Below, in pieces: positions 44,169-55,440 of a stretch of DNA of 64,000 nt. How positions within the stretch are numbered: the stretch's first letter is position 1; every line of letters begins with the position of its first letter. A program made the position numbers and the translations under genes. The notes beneath the pieces are model-generated. The model was not told the origin of the DNA and searched no databases. It was given only the letters and a program-made list of their open reading frames with translations. The DNA comes from Malachius bipustulatus (lineage: Eukaryota; Arthropoda; Insecta; Coleoptera; Melyridae). The DNA lies in assembly GCA_910589415.1 (NCBI GenBank), contig OU342630.1, positions 25,267,867 through 25,331,866 of the forward strand, in the 5' to 3' direction.

Positions 44169-44600
44169 TTAGTTGTGACATCTATTTTGCCTTTTCCGAC
44201 TGCCAGTATTGAGGTAGGTACCACTTTTTGCAACACCGATTTCCCTTGGTGTAGGCAACTCATTATTAATTGAAAAAATGTCAGATCTGTTGACAATGTG
44301 GTCAGTTGCCCCAGAATCTAAAAGAAAAATAATGTTAGTTTGAAAGATTTGCAATGAGGAGTTGGATAACATAAATGCAAAACTTCCTTCAGTTTTATTT
44401 CGGTCTGGATTGTCTTTCCAGATTTTCCTTCAGTCTGGATAGTCTGAATGGTACTATTTGGACGTTCATGTTGTTTATTTAGCATTTGCTTGTAGTAGTA
44501 GCGATTCTTCTTCATATGATTTCTGCGGCCACAGTGATCACAGATTATATTTGAAATTTTATTATACTGATGTTTTTGAGATGGCTTAAACTTCTTTTAA
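44169..44600 (-). pseudogene. copia gag zinc knuckle and protease remnants
   Basis: Near 44530 the minus strand reads ICDHCGRRNHMKKNRYYYKQ: C-x2-C-x4-H-x4-R, so the last Cys of the knuckle is Arg. 44169-44372 reads IIFLLDSGATDHIVNRSDIF, the copia protease active site DSGATDH, intact. Stops and frameshifts separate the two. Confidence 0.8.
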
Positions 44601-44718
44601 AACCTTGTTGCTTGTAGTTCTTGAAGTTTTTGCTATTTGTTTCTGATGTACTTGGTGCTGTTTCACCTCAATATGTAACACCTTCAACTCAGTAGTAGCA
44701 TAACCTGGGCCCATAACC

Positions 44719-44988
44719 TGTAGGAAATGGGGAGGTTTTATTATTTAAACAAGCGAATTTAATTTAGACGTTTATTATTCAGTCTTTAAAACAGGAATGA
44801 ATTTTATTTCATTTTATTATAAATAATACTTATTTTCTCGATCGTCGATGATTCTTATCAAATAGCAGGAATCTGAATCACCTTGATAAGTATACAAGAA
44901 AATATAAAATTATTTTCGTAGGTTCTAGTTTTGAATGTGATTTATTTCCTTCCAATAATAACAACAATTATTATTAATAAATCCAACA
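44719..44988 (-). repeat. copia 5' LTR
   Basis: Identical to 40837-41106. On the minus strand it ends CCTACA, followed by GGTTATGGGCCCAG. Confidence 0.9.
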
Positions 44989-44993
44989 AGGAC

Positions 44994-46186
44994 CATATCT
45001 CTTTTTTTTGTTCGACTGTTCTTGGATGTTGATCAGTTGGTGTTTGTGAATGAAGATTCAGCGGTGTGTAGTTCTTGTCAGTATGCACTATTGCTTTGTG
45101 TAGTTTGTGTTCTTTTGAACGGAAGTATGTCTGGAGTGAATTCAATTGTTTGGCATGTAGTGAATGTAGGTCTATTATTCCTCTCCCTCCTTCTTTTCTG
45201 CTTATGTTGAATCTTTTCTTACATGAGTTGGGGTGCAGTATTCTATTTTTCGTTAGGGCAGTTCTTGTTCGTATGTTTATATTTTCCAGGTCTGTGGTCG
45301 ACCATTTGATGATTCCAAAGGAGTAGGTGAGAATGGGGATCGCGTAAGTGTTAATGGCTTTAAATAGATTTCCCGAGTTCAAGTGTGTTTTAAGAAGTTG
45401 ATTTAGTCTTTTTTCATATTCTGCCTGGAGCTGTGATTTTAATTCGGTGTGTTTAAGTTTGAAGCTTTGTTGAAATCCCAGATATTTATACAGGTCATTA
45501 GGGTGTAGTTGTTGCAATGTTTGATTATTCAGTACTTGATGATTTGGTTCCTGAGTTAGTTTCCCCTTTTCCAGGTGAAGTGTTTTGCATTTGTCCACTC
45601 CGAACTCCATTTTTATGTCTGTTGATATTGTTTCTATTGTTCCGAGTAAATGTTGTAATTGTGGTCGCGTTGATGTGTAGATTTTAATGTCGTCTATATA
45701 CATTAGATGGTTTATGATGTAGATAACCCGTTTGTTATGTTTGATGTGGTAGCCAAGTTTGGTGTTATTGAGAGTGTTTGATAATGGATTCAGAGAGAGG
45801 CAGAACCATAAGGCGCTCAATGCGTATCCCTGGAAAATACCACGTCGGATATTTATCTGGTCCGTTTGTATGATTTCTGAATTTGTGGTTAGGATGATTT
45901 TTGTTCTCCAGTTATTCATGATTGTTGTCAAGAATTGTTCGATTATGGGGTGTATTTTGTAGATCTGCAGGATTTTCGAAAGCCAGCTATGTGGTATCAT
46001 GTCGAAAGCTTTTTTATAGTCTATGTAGGCAATGTGGATATTTCTCTTATCTTTTTCTGCTTGTTTCATTATGGTGGTGTCTATTATTAGCTGTTCCTTA
46101 CAGCCTTTGCCGCCCCTACGGCATCCCTTTTGTTCTTCGGTGAGAATGTTGTTTGTAGTAAGGTGATTCTCTATTTTGTTACACAC
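44994..46186 (-). pseudogene. R4-like LINE reverse transcriptase, main part
   Basis: About 397 codons are open, from VCNKIENHLTTNNILTEEQK to the copia junction (EQKKEIWS). Motifs: IAYIDYKKAFDMIPHSWL (catalytic Asp), RRGIFQGYALSALWF (usual QGD.LS region), LMYIDDIKIY (catalytic Asp pair, Ile instead of Ala), LGFQQSFKLKHT. The QG-D position is QGYALS, altered from the common QGDSLS. The listed start is arbitrary: the true frame comes from upstream through a frameshift near 46230. Confidence 0.85.
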
Positions 46187-46197
46187 GATGGCTGTAA

Positions 46198-46954
46198 TTA
46201 TTTTATATAAAGTGGATAGACACGTGATGGTAGTGGGCTGGGTTTTCTGTTTGTTGGTTTAGGTTTTATGTATGTTGTGCCCTCTGTGAGGAAGTGTGGC
46301 ATGAGATGTGGGTTTTGGATTATATTGTTTATTTGGTTGGCAAGTTTTGTATGCACTGAAGTGAACTGTTTATACCAGTAGTTGTGTAGTTTGTCTGGGC
46401 CTGGGCACTTCCAGTTTTGTGTTTTTCTGATTGTGTGGCTTAATTCTTCTTGAATGATTTCGTAGTCTGTTTGTTGAGGTGTTTTCTGCTGTTTGCGTAT
46501 TTCCTGTTTGATCCATTCTGCTTTGTCATTATGATGGGTTGGGTTTGACCAAATGTTTCTCCAAAATTCTGTTATTTGTTCTTTGGATGGTGGTTTTATA
46601 TTGATGTCTGTTACCTTGTTGCACACATTATTATAAAATGTTTTCTCTCTGTTTTTAAAAATATTGTTTTGATTTTTCCTGTCATTTGATCGGGTGTAGC
46701 GTTTTAGTCTGGCTGCGTAGAGTGCGAGCTTTTGTTTTAATGATTTTAGTGTTTCTATTGTAACATTTGTTTTGTTGGAGTTTGACTGGCTGAAGTGTTT
46801 TATTAGTTTTTTGCTGTTGTTCCCATTAAGATATTGTGTCATTCTACCGATTTCTTTTCTGAGGAATTCTATTTTTTTCTCCAGTCTGATTTTCCAGTTT
46901 GGCTTTTTGAATGTTTTCGGTTTATTGTTGTGGTTGTTTATTATCTTCTGTTTG
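46198..46954 (-). pseudogene. R4-like LINE, pre-RT and RT fingers
   Basis: After the MITE junction the frame reads NKQKIINNHNNKPKTFKKPN, RMTQYLNGNNSKKL, EQITEFWRNIWSNPTHHNDK and NWKCPGPDKLHNYWYKQF (RT motif 1 region). It ends at a stop near 46198 because of a frameshift at about 46230; the other frame there reads TITCLSTLYKIITAIVCNKI, the next RT motif. Confidence 0.8.
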
Positions 46955-46958
46955 TTAA

Positions 46959-47675
46959 CACATTCACTGCCAGAGCATATTGGTGACGATTGATAATGTG
47001 CCGCCTTTTTTTTTTCTTGTAACCTGCTAATGTAATGTTTGTTTTAGCTAGTAGACACTAAACTAAGTTGAAATATAGCGTTTTTTGCAAAAAAAAGTAA
47101 GAACGCCCCAGGGGCGGTGCCGGCACAGGACAAGTAATTTGCTTATTATACGGCCTGATATTTCTGTTATAAAATTTTTTAAATATTGCACGGTGTATGC
47201 TATATACGGACTGAGGCGTTCGCGACGTCTCACACCTGTATTATAGCACTCGCATAGGCGTTCTGTGCCATGTGTCGGTCAACGCCACTCGGGCGGTCAA
47301 CATCATATTTTTGTTTGTTTTAATGTTTTGAAATATTTTTTTGCCAAAAATTTATTTTAAAACTAAAGATTTTAAAACTAAAAACAGGCTAAACATTGAT
47401 TGTATGATATAAACAACAAAAATACATAATGGGCAATTTTTTTCAATACAAGTCCTCTACAATATGCCCCGACACCTGTAACAAGAAACCAAACTCAACA
47501 TGTGGTAGTTTAGACTTTACTAAAACCTCCTCTTAATAGAACGAACCGATCCAAACTGTCCTCATGAAATTATCCAACGTTGTATTGAAGGTATACATGA
47601 ACGCCTCTCGGGCGGTCGCGGAGTTTTTAGAGAAGTCGGGTGACCGCCTCTGGGGCGGTCCCGGCAGTGAATGTG
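46959..47675. mobile_element. 717-bp piggyBac-type MITE with TTAA target duplication
   Basis: Ends CACATTCACTGCC and its exact reverse complement, flanked by TTAA at 46955-46958 and 47676-47679. TTAA duplications are the hallmark of piggyBac. There is no transposase ORF. Four CGCCxxxxGGGCGGT-type hairpins occur, at about 47103, 47282, 47602 and 47644. It interrupts the R4-like LINE between ILIL and NKQK. Excision at a single TTAA restores the frame exactly. Confidence 0.9.
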
Positions 47676-47679
47676 TTAA

Positions 47680-48208
47680 GGATTAGAATTGCGGTGGCAC
47701 AGGTATATATGACGAGGTGTAGTTCTTCTAGATTTGTATCTACATTGATATATTTCTTAATGATGTCTTCGTTAACTATGTTTATGATTTGTTGTGAGTG
47801 ACTACTTATGTTCAGTCTGGGAAGGCTTGGTCTGGTGTTAGGGTTTGATCCTCTCCATTTAATTATATTTGTTTCTATTTCATTTATAATTTCTTGTGGT
47901 GGTATAGTTGTTGGTATTGATCTTGGTATTGAGTTTTCATTTAGCGCGGTTGGTGTATTTTGTTGATTTTCTGTTTCATTAGTGGTTGGTGTTGCTTGCA
48001 GAATTGAGTCTTCATTTAGTGTAGCTGGTGTATCCTGTTGAGCTTCTGTCCCATTAGGGTTTCTATACTGTGATAATGAGCTTGTATTTGGTTGTGATGG
48101 ATTTAATTCCTTAGCTATTTTTTCTTTGATGTCTTGTAGCTGAATTGGTGAAAGTATGTTCTTTTTTATAATCATATTTTTCTGATCAATCAGTCTTTGT
48201 TCTGTCAC
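47680..48208 (-). pseudogene. R4-like LINE N-terminal linker
   Basis: The frame starts TEQRLIDQKNMIIKKN. It continues through a Thr/Pro/Asn-rich linker with an imperfect repeat (TPATLNEDSI, TPTALNENSI). It then reads IIKWRGSNPNTRPSLPRLNI and ends YTCATAILIL at the MITE. The KWRG..P..RP.LP block precedes RT in this LINE group. One-base frameshift near 48222 relative to the upstream piece. Confidence 0.75.
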
Positions 48209-48524
48209 TTTTTGCCTTAAATGTGGGTAGGTATGTGTCGGTGAACAGTCTATGAAGTTGGTGGCTATATCCAGTTGCTATTGTTTCTAGTTCTGTTGCT
48301 TTGTAGTAACAACGCATGACAGCTATATTAATATCGGTTGTCCATGCCATGCGTTGTCGAGGTAGGCCAGCCTTGGTGGTTGCCGGTTGTCCCGGCAAAA
48401 CACTTCCGGTGGTTTGTGGATCTGTTTGCAGAATTTGGGTTTCCGGGCGGTTTTCGGCTGTATTTCTTTCGAGTTTCCCGGTAGGTGCCCGCCTGCTCAG
48501 CAACCTACCACTGGTGGTTCGCAT
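48186..48524 (-). pseudogene. R4-like LINE N-terminus with Myb-like region
   Basis: Reads LPRQRMAWTTDINIAVMRCY, YKATELETIATGYSHQLHRLF. The W-T....N..VMRCYY pattern resembles the DNA-binding N-terminus seen in R4/Dong-type LINEs. The GC-rich, Arg/Pro/Thr-rich stretch before it may include 5' leader. A frameshift near 48222 moves the frame away from TEQRLIDQ. Plus-strand frames of 81-99 codons here are shadows. Confidence 0.7.
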
Positions 48525-48777
48525 ACTGTCACGTCCAGCACCAGCTCCAGACGTGATCTGGCGCTCCCCAGGCAGCGACTCATTTATTATTATTCTTTTA
48601 TTTTTATGTTATTGATTGTTTTATTTTATTGATTTATTTATTATTCTTATTATTATTGTTATTATTATTATTATTATTTAATAATAATATATTCCAGCAG
48701 GTTTACACCCATTTACAGGAACAAAAGTATGATATACATTTTACATTTACAGCAGAGAAGAGTACAGTAAGATCTAG

Positions 48778-49494
48778 TTAGGTATTAAACTTTGCAACAG
48801 TGCAGGCCAATATTACGCCAAAAGTATCAGCATGAATATCACACATAGCAGATATTGCATTGAAAAGCTCACATATAACATTGACCGGTGACCTCATCAA
48901 TGCATTTGTTCTATTGGATGAACAATAAAAAGCACAGCTAAATCTGGCACATGGACGAGGCACCAGGAAATTAACCCTGCTAAGTAAAAAGCTACAATCT
49001 ATGGAGTTATTAAGCAAGTTAAACAGAAACTTAATTCCCTCAGTAACCCGCCTCACATACAGAGAAGTAAAACCAAATCTAGCCAGCGACAGATTATTAT
49101 CATAACCTCTCGGAGGATACCGACCATCTAATCGATAACATAGGTATTTCAAAAATGATCGCTGAACGGACTCTATACGAGCAATATGTACTTGGTAAAT
49201 AGGATACCAGATTATGCTAGCATACTCAACAATAGATCTCTCTAGAGAATAAAATAGAATGCATAATGATTGCACATTAGAGAAACCCTTGCAACCTCTG
49301 CAAATAAAACCATATGCCTTAAAAGCTGTCGCAACCACAGCATCAATGTGTGCTAAAAAAGATAGTCTGCTATCAAATAGGACGCCCAAGTCTCTAACCT
49401 CCTCTAGCCGCTCAATATATGAGTCGCCCACCATGTAATCAAAAGTAATGACATTTAGAGATCTGGTGTAGCTCACCACCGAGCACTTCGGCAC
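48778..49494 (-). pseudogene. CR1-like LINE ORF2 C-terminal part
   Basis: Reads PKCSVVSYTRSLNVITFDY, ERLEEVRDLGVLFDSRLSFL, RSIVEYASIIWYPIYQVHIA and SVQRSFLKYLCYRLDGRYPP, to a stop at 48778. It follows the RT palm and parallels the second half of copy 1. Confidence 0.8.
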
Positions 49495-49519
49495 ATTAAA
49501 AAATAGACTGTTCTTAGAA

Positions 49520-50420
49520 CACCACTCGCTAATAGAACATATATCACGCTGAAGCTCCGCAAACGATTATATCTATCTATATAACTAATAACCTCAACAA
49601 TATCATTAATAAAAAACAAGAACAGCAGAGGCCCCAGGTTGGAGCCCTGAGGGACTTCGGATGTGGGACCGATCATCCCAGAGCTAACACCCCGGTACCT
49701 AACATACTGCTCTCTACCAGCTAAGTATGACTGAAAGAGCCTCAACAGTGACCTGTCAGAACCTAAAGAGGATAGCTTAAGCAGCAATATAGAGTGATCA
49801 ATCTGATCAAATGCCTTCATAAAGTCCAGGTAAATAGCATCAACCTGTTTTCTCGAGTCAATGGACTCATAGACATATTGTGAGAAGCAAGCCAAGTTTG
49901 TCACTGTGGAACGCCTGTCCATGAATCCGTGTTGGAATTGTGTGAATCGAGATTTTGTCAAGGAATAGATTCTCTTGAACAAGATAGATTCATAAACCTT
50001 TGCGAAGTTGCACAGTATAGATATAGGCCTATAATTAGTGGCACTGCTTACGTCGCCCTTATTAAAAATAGGGCATATCGAAGCTCTCTTCCAGATGTTC
50101 GGAAAAACGCTACTCTGGATGCTGAAGTTAAATAAATGAAAAAGCGGCTTAACAAGGATACTAGCACAGTCACGTAACAAAAAGCTAGGCACCCCATCAA
50201 TACCCATGGTAAGCGAGTTCCTACATTCGCCCAGAGCTGCAAGAATCTCATTCTCAGAAATACCCAGCACGCTGACAGAACAAACCGATCGATCTATGTG
50301 GTGGGAGTAAGAGCCAGCTGGCACATCTACAGGATCAACATAAACACTGCCAAAATATTCAGCAAACCCATTAACAATGAGCTCAGGAGTGTTCAGTTCA
50401 ATATTATTAAATGACATCAA
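49520..50420 (-). pseudogene. CR1-like LINE RT palm lacking YADD
   Basis: Reads EYFGSVYVDPVDVPAGSYSH, IDGVPSFLLRDCASILVKPL, ICPIFNKGDVSSATNYRPIS, YLDFMKAFDQIDHSILLLKL and SEVPQGSNLGPLLFLFFIND. Then ISYIDRYN drifts out of frame. LQRDICSISEWCSKNSL resumes in another frame near 49550. The segment that should hold LLYADDLKLY is missing, so catalysis is lost. Confidence 0.8.
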
Positions 50421-50681
50421 ACCAGGTATTCCAGTGTTTCTACTTTTATCTTGAACAAACTTCCAAAACTTCCTAGGCTCCCTGGAAACAAGCGATTCAA
50501 CCTCTTCAATTTAATTCTTATGCGCGACACTGATTGCTCTTTTACAGGCGCGAGAGAGCCTATACAATCCAAAGTGATAGGAAGTTCTGAACTTCTTGTA
50601 CTTAAAAAATGCAGAATGTTTTCTACGCAGTAATGAAATGACATGTCCGTTAAACCATGGGAGAAATGTACATCTACAAGA

Positions 50682-51560
50682 TTAAATCCTCATTCTAGGC
50701 ACAGTGATCTCAAAGATGTTGAATAAGATATCATAAAATTTAGAGCATGCAGCTTCAATATTAGATTCTGCCCAAATATTGCTCCAATCAACTTCGCCTA
50801 ACATGCCATACATAAGAGCATAATTAGCCTTCCTGAAGTTAAATCGTGAGCATCGCCTTCTCCTCCCAAAATCGATATGAGCACCACCGTGAAGCTGAAC
50901 ATGAACATCTATGGCAGGATGATGGTCATCCTCGCCCACAACAGGTTGCAGCGATCTCTCAACATCACAAGCCATATTAGAAAGAACTAGGTCCAGAACA
51001 CGATCAAACTTATTCATAACAGTACAAAATTATGAAATTCTTTTAAATTAACTAGGCATCATCTACTAACACTGTTGCTGGCTTCAAGCATAAAGTTTGG
51101 TGCATTAAAATCACCCATAATAAGCACTTTATCATTTAAAACTTCATCGAGGTTATTGAGTAATTCAAAAAACAGTTCATAATCACATACAGAAGTCGAC
51201 GGTGGAATGTGTACTGAAAAGACACAGAATGAGCTATTAAAGTCGGTGAAGACCTTAACCCCCACAACATCAATGCCCGGTAAAGCATGAGATATAGCAT
51301 CGAGTTCTATTTGCTTACACTTAAAATTACTTTTTATAGCTAGCAGAACACCACCTCCCCTTGACAAATTAACAGCAGCAAGCTTCCTATCCTTCCTGAA
51401 TACACAAAAGTGACGCGGAAATAGTTCACTATCACAAATTCCCGGGCAGAGCCATGTTTCACTCAATGCTATCACATCAAAGTCGTCACATCACACTATT
51501 GAAAACCACATCCACCTTGGATCTTAATCCACGAACATTTTGGTAGAGGACATGCACTGA
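50682..51560 (-). pseudogene. CR1-like LINE AP endonuclease, broken
   Basis: Pieces: YQNVRGLRSKVDVVFNSV (about 51560-51500), VIALSETWLCPGI (51059-51475; catalytic Glu), VLIMGDFNAPNFMLEASNS (Asp-Asn pair), then RVLDLVLSNMACDVERS and VGEDDHHPAIDV (50682-51017; usual SDH is DDH). Stops and frameshifts lie near 51480 and 51058. Confidence 0.75.
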
Positions 51561-51583
51561 TGAACTGTAAACGGGTGTGGAAT

Positions 51584-52027
51584 CTAGTTTAAACTTACTA
51601 TTTTAGGTGTACCATTCGTATATCTGATCCTGAGACTAGTCTCACCCTTGGCAGTCCTTTCCTTCATTTCCAACCTCAAACGCTTATATGTTTCCAGCTG
51701 CTTTGGTGATGTTTTATCAGTGGAGACAATCACAGACCTATATTGATCATGATCCTTCAATATTGAAAGATTGCGCATGATATCACCAACAAGTGCCTCG
51801 TCACGGAGCACTATTTTTACAGGTCGAGGTCGCAAACATTCACTTCTGTATCGTCCAAGTCTCGAAATCGAAGCATCATTCGCAGCAGTCGCAGGATTCA
51901 GGACCTTCAAAACTCCAAGTACATCAGACCGCTCCTTACTGTCTCTCTGTCCAGCACTCAGATCGCCGGGCTGCTCTGGCAGATTGAAGACAATGATATT
52001 TCTAGCTCGTTTACGTCGCTCGAACAT
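51584..52027 (-). pseudogene. CR1-like LINE ORF1, RRM-like domain
   Basis: FERRKRARNIIVFNLPEQ is followed by DVLGVLKVLNPATAANDASI, RLGRYRSECLRPRPVKIVLR and DKTSPKQLETYKRLRLEMKE. The NIIVFNLPE start and R.GR.....RP.KI.L line are typical of the RRM/L1-ORF1-like domain of LINE ORF1 proteins, which bind RNA as chaperones. A frameshift of one base class joins it to the finger region upstream. Confidence 0.75.
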
Positions 52028-52379
52028 CTCCTGGGCTACCTACATCTTCCACAACGCTGGAACCCATATCCAATACAGAAGACTTCAATTCCTCGATACG
52101 AGAGTCAAAATCGGCCTTGATTGCATTCAAGGAGTTTGCATACTCCTGCTGCATTTTCTGGACAAGGATTTTCAAGTCCTTATAAGATGACATGTTAATA
52201 TTGCATGAGTTACAAACAACCTTTACCGCCTTGGACTTTGAGCGAGTCATTTTTACCTCGCTTTCAAACATGCCGACACACGCATGATGCAAAAGGCCCT
52301 GGCATCCATCACATTGGATGGTGCATGGCTTGCCAGTAAGACCACAGTTTATACATGGATTCATTTTCAAGAATAACAA
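52011..52379 (-). pseudogene. CR1-like LINE ORF1 start with PHD-like finger and coiled coil
   Basis: From MNPCINCGLTGKPC the pattern C-x2-C, C-x2-C-x4-HH-x2-C, then C-x2-C (VVCNSCN) is PHD/RING-like. It is followed by a heptad-rich segment (LKILVQKMQQEYANSLNAIK). The start is ATG 52379 or the second Met of NPCINC. ORF1 PHD fingers are known in CR1-group LINEs. Confidence 0.75.
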
Positions 52380-52400
52380 TAATTATGCTACAATAAATAA

Positions 52401-55400
52401 ACAAGTATTGAAAACCACAGTCCTTCGCCTCCCAGTATCAGAAGTCAAGCATCAGAAAAAGTGCAATCCACGATAAGATACGACAGGCAGGAAAATCATC
52501 AAGTTAAAATAATCGAATAATTAATAACAACTTTACCATAGATTTTCTTCAATTATAACTGCTACAAGATAACATCCAGATACAGACAAACCACACCAGA
52601 ACATAGATGACATCAAGTGCTTCGCAATGATGCAAGTCACACTATTTCCTTCACTATGATATGATATGAATTCACTATAAATATGACATTAATAGTGTAC
52701 TTTATGCTTACATATTTATATTTATTCATAAAGATTCGCCTGCTTCTCTAGTTTATCGCTTTTAATGCCACCGGGATTCGCTGAACATTATAGAGGAATA
52801 ATATAGCTTGTGTAGAAAATGACATCGAACCACCCGAGAATGAAGAAGGAAAAGCTGCTGTAAATCTTGTGAACAGCATTGGTGCAGAAGGCGTACAAGA
52901 ACCCGTATTATAGAGGTGTACTAAAACAACATTACTCGAACTAATTTTATTAATCAAGATTTAACCTGAATTGTAATAATAGTCTTTTTTGTCTACAAAA
53001 TTAAATAAAAAATTCAATGAATATGGAATCCCGTTTTCTTGTCCTCTATCACATTTTTATGTTTTTCGATAAATATTATCAATATTTCCTCTTCTGGAGA
53101 AAATATCGCGAATCACTTCTTTACAGCACTATAGTTGATGATTTTTATATAAGGTTAGATTAAAAACTACTACACGTGGATTATAAGAACGGGAACTGAT
53201 CATTCTTCTACTTCTGAGAGGTAAATTTATACAGACTTCAAAAATTGAGAAATGGCAATATATCGACTCATTTGATACATACCAACCACACAAAAAAATC
53301 AGTAAAACTACGAGTTAGTTTACTATGGTACGATTAAGTTTAAAAAGTCATATGTGACGTCATATTAACCGTCCGAATCAAGATTTTTCATTTCACCAGA
53401 AAATGTCAAACAGTTAAATGTCAAGATGTGAACGAGCGTAAATTAATGAAGGAATCATTCAAACACTGAATTGAATGGTTTAGTCAGTTTGAGAGCCACT
53501 GACAACTACATAAAATTTATTCAAGTAAAGACATTTTATCCTTTGTGCTGTCCATTTAATTCTCATTCAAAACCAATGTTGACGTATATTTATTTATGCG
53601 GGATGGAGTGTTTAAACAAACCGGACGTTTTCTATGAGAACCACGTATATGAAACAAAATAAATCGAACTATCAGAAGGATAAATATTCTTAATCGATAC
53701 ATATAACTTTTTAAACTTAATTGTACTATATCACTTATATTACGATTGAAAAACGGATGCCAGTGTCAACTTCGTAAGTCAACAACAGTAAGTTCGTAAG
53801 TGTCAACAACAGTAAGTTAACCTCAGGTTAACTTACCTGAAGGTTTACTGTCCGATTTAATAACCGGGCCTAAAAGCTGAAATAACTCTAGATTAGATGT
53901 TTTATGTTTTATATTTCCCTCCTAGAGATACTGTTGTCTACCGTCTTGTTGAAGCTCGTGATTGTTGTCTTCACCTATCATTCTAGTTGACTAAAGTTTT
54001 TTTTTTCTGCGATAATAAATAAACCTCACCTTCGTAAGTATAACCTAGTGTTAGATCTAAGGATGATGTGAGATTGGTAAAACCTTTAGTTTTTGTAGAT
54101 TAGCCACTGCAGATGATTTTAAATTAAATCGAAACGTTTGTCTTGGAAACCAGAGTACTCTTATTTAAGCTCCTATAGTGGTTTTTCCCAAAAAAATTTA
54201 AACTCCTTTAGACTTAGTCGATGACCAATAGTGGAAATTACATAATCACAATATGTATTTGTATTTATGAATATTTATACAATAAACGTTTTGTTAATTA
54301 GATTGTCTTAATAAGAACCCGTAAACGTAACATGGTGTCAGGTGTGGGGTTACTTTGTGTTAACCTCAACACAGTTGTATGCAATTGCCCGAAATACAAA
54401 AGGAACATTCTACTCCGACGTACTTTCTACTTTCTACTTTTGACGTTAATTTTAATTTATCAACAAGCATTAGATACATTGTCCAGAATGTTTCACAAAT
54501 TAAGCCAATTTCTATTTTATGAGGAAATATATAATTGCTACGAATGAGATTTACTTAATTGGTTAAAAGTTGAAAGATATCAAAATTAACATCTTAGTAA
54601 GTAATTACGAACAACAAATCCACTGAATCAACTTATACTATACTGCATGTAAAATCTTTCACCTTGAACTAAATTAAATGGATAATGTCTGGTAGGAAAT
54701 ATTGCAGAGGTATAAATTAAATTCCTGATAGGTTTAACTTGTAAAAGAAAACTTTAGAATAAACTTTTGTTTTTATATTTCTGTTACACACAATGAAAGT
54801 AAAATAAATATAAGTATAATATATATTATTTCGCTGCGACACTCTCTCACAGTTTATCACAATTTTAGGACGCTCGACGTAAAATATGTAAATGTCAGAG
54901 TGCAAAATGAAACGGCCCTAAAAACCACGGAAATATTATACATCTGGGTCCTGTAAAAAATTCACAGCACCCACTGAAATGATTTCATGCATGTTTTGAT
55001 TCAGGAAAATGGGTTAAATTATACTGTCATGTCACAGCCATAGACTAGATTTATTCACAATAACTAAATTATCTTTCCTATAGCCAAAAATATTAACTAT
55101 GTTAATAACAACCCAACTACCTACTATCAAAACTGTATATTTATTGATAAATTATTAACTGTTCGTTCACTAATAGCGAATTCGAGTTACTGCACTTTTC
55201 TGCTCCGGGTGCGCACCGAGACGGAATTTCGTGTTCGATTTGTAGGACTCTGTTCCAGTGCTTTTCGTAATCGTATTCGAGTTAAAGTGAACTCTATTTT
55301 TTATTTATTACCCAGAAAATTAAATATGACAAACTTTGCCAGATAATAGGTCACTTCACTTTAATCATATTTTATTTTTTAAACATAGGTAGGTAGGTCA

Positions 55401-55440
55401 AGTTCGCTTTTGTTTAGATGTTAGCGTTTGAATGTCTAGC
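52401..55440. other. AT-rich spacer
   Basis: No coding content recognised. A hammerhead-like but weak motif occurs near 54103-54151 (see rejected list). A small GTAAGTTAACCT/AGGTTAACTTAC palindrome lies near 53811-53841. Confidence 0.45.

Larger units (their letters stand above)
40837..44988 (-). mobile_element. Ty1/copia element with identical 270-bp LTRs and decayed interior
   Basis: LTRs are at 40837-41106 and 44719-44988; by eye all 270 bases agree. TSD is AGGAC at 40832-40836 and 44989-44993. On the minus strand a primer-site-like GGTTATGGGCCCAG follows the 5' LTR. This resembles the tRNA-iMet-type site of Drosophila copia. A purine-rich TTTGAGGAGGGC precedes the 3' LTR. Gag, protease, integrase, RT and RNase H motifs appear in copia order but with many stops and frameshifts. 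Confidence 0.9.
39969..48600 (-). mobile_element. R2-clade (R4/Dong-like) LINE carrying copia and piggyBac-type insertions
   Basis: The minus-strand pieces give one ORF in order: Myb-like region, linker, RT, CCHC finger, PD-(D/E)XK endonuclease. Subtracting the copia (40837-44988) and MITE (46959-47675) with their duplications leaves about 3.7 kb, right for this clade. Both excisions restore the coding frame. The 3' end (about 39969) lies tail-to-tail with the CR1-like LINE copy 1. Several frameshifts show it is dead. Confidence 0.8.
48650..52400 (-). mobile_element. CR1-like LINE copy 2, near full length, inactivated
   Basis: Carries ORF1 (PHD-like finger plus RRM-like domain), endonuclease and RT on the minus strand, and ends in an (ATT)n-type tail at 48650-48690. 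It shares the 3' end and protein family with 36440-39965. Frameshifts separate most pieces, and the RT catalytic YADD region is deleted. No TSD was resolved. Confidence 0.8.

Noticed and set aside
49929..50135. Plus-strand ORFs across the minus-strand LINEs (also 45022-46143, 48316-48632, 51771-52190, 56660-58540)
   Set aside because: They are antisense shadows of RT, endonuclease or ORF1 coding sequence with no domain of their own.
54103..54151. Hammerhead-like sequence (CTGCAGA ... AAATCGAAACG ... GTC) on the plus strand
   Set aside because: The core reads CUGCAGA instead of CUGANGA, stem I pairs poorly and there is no TSD or element boundary. Too weak to annotate as a ribozyme.
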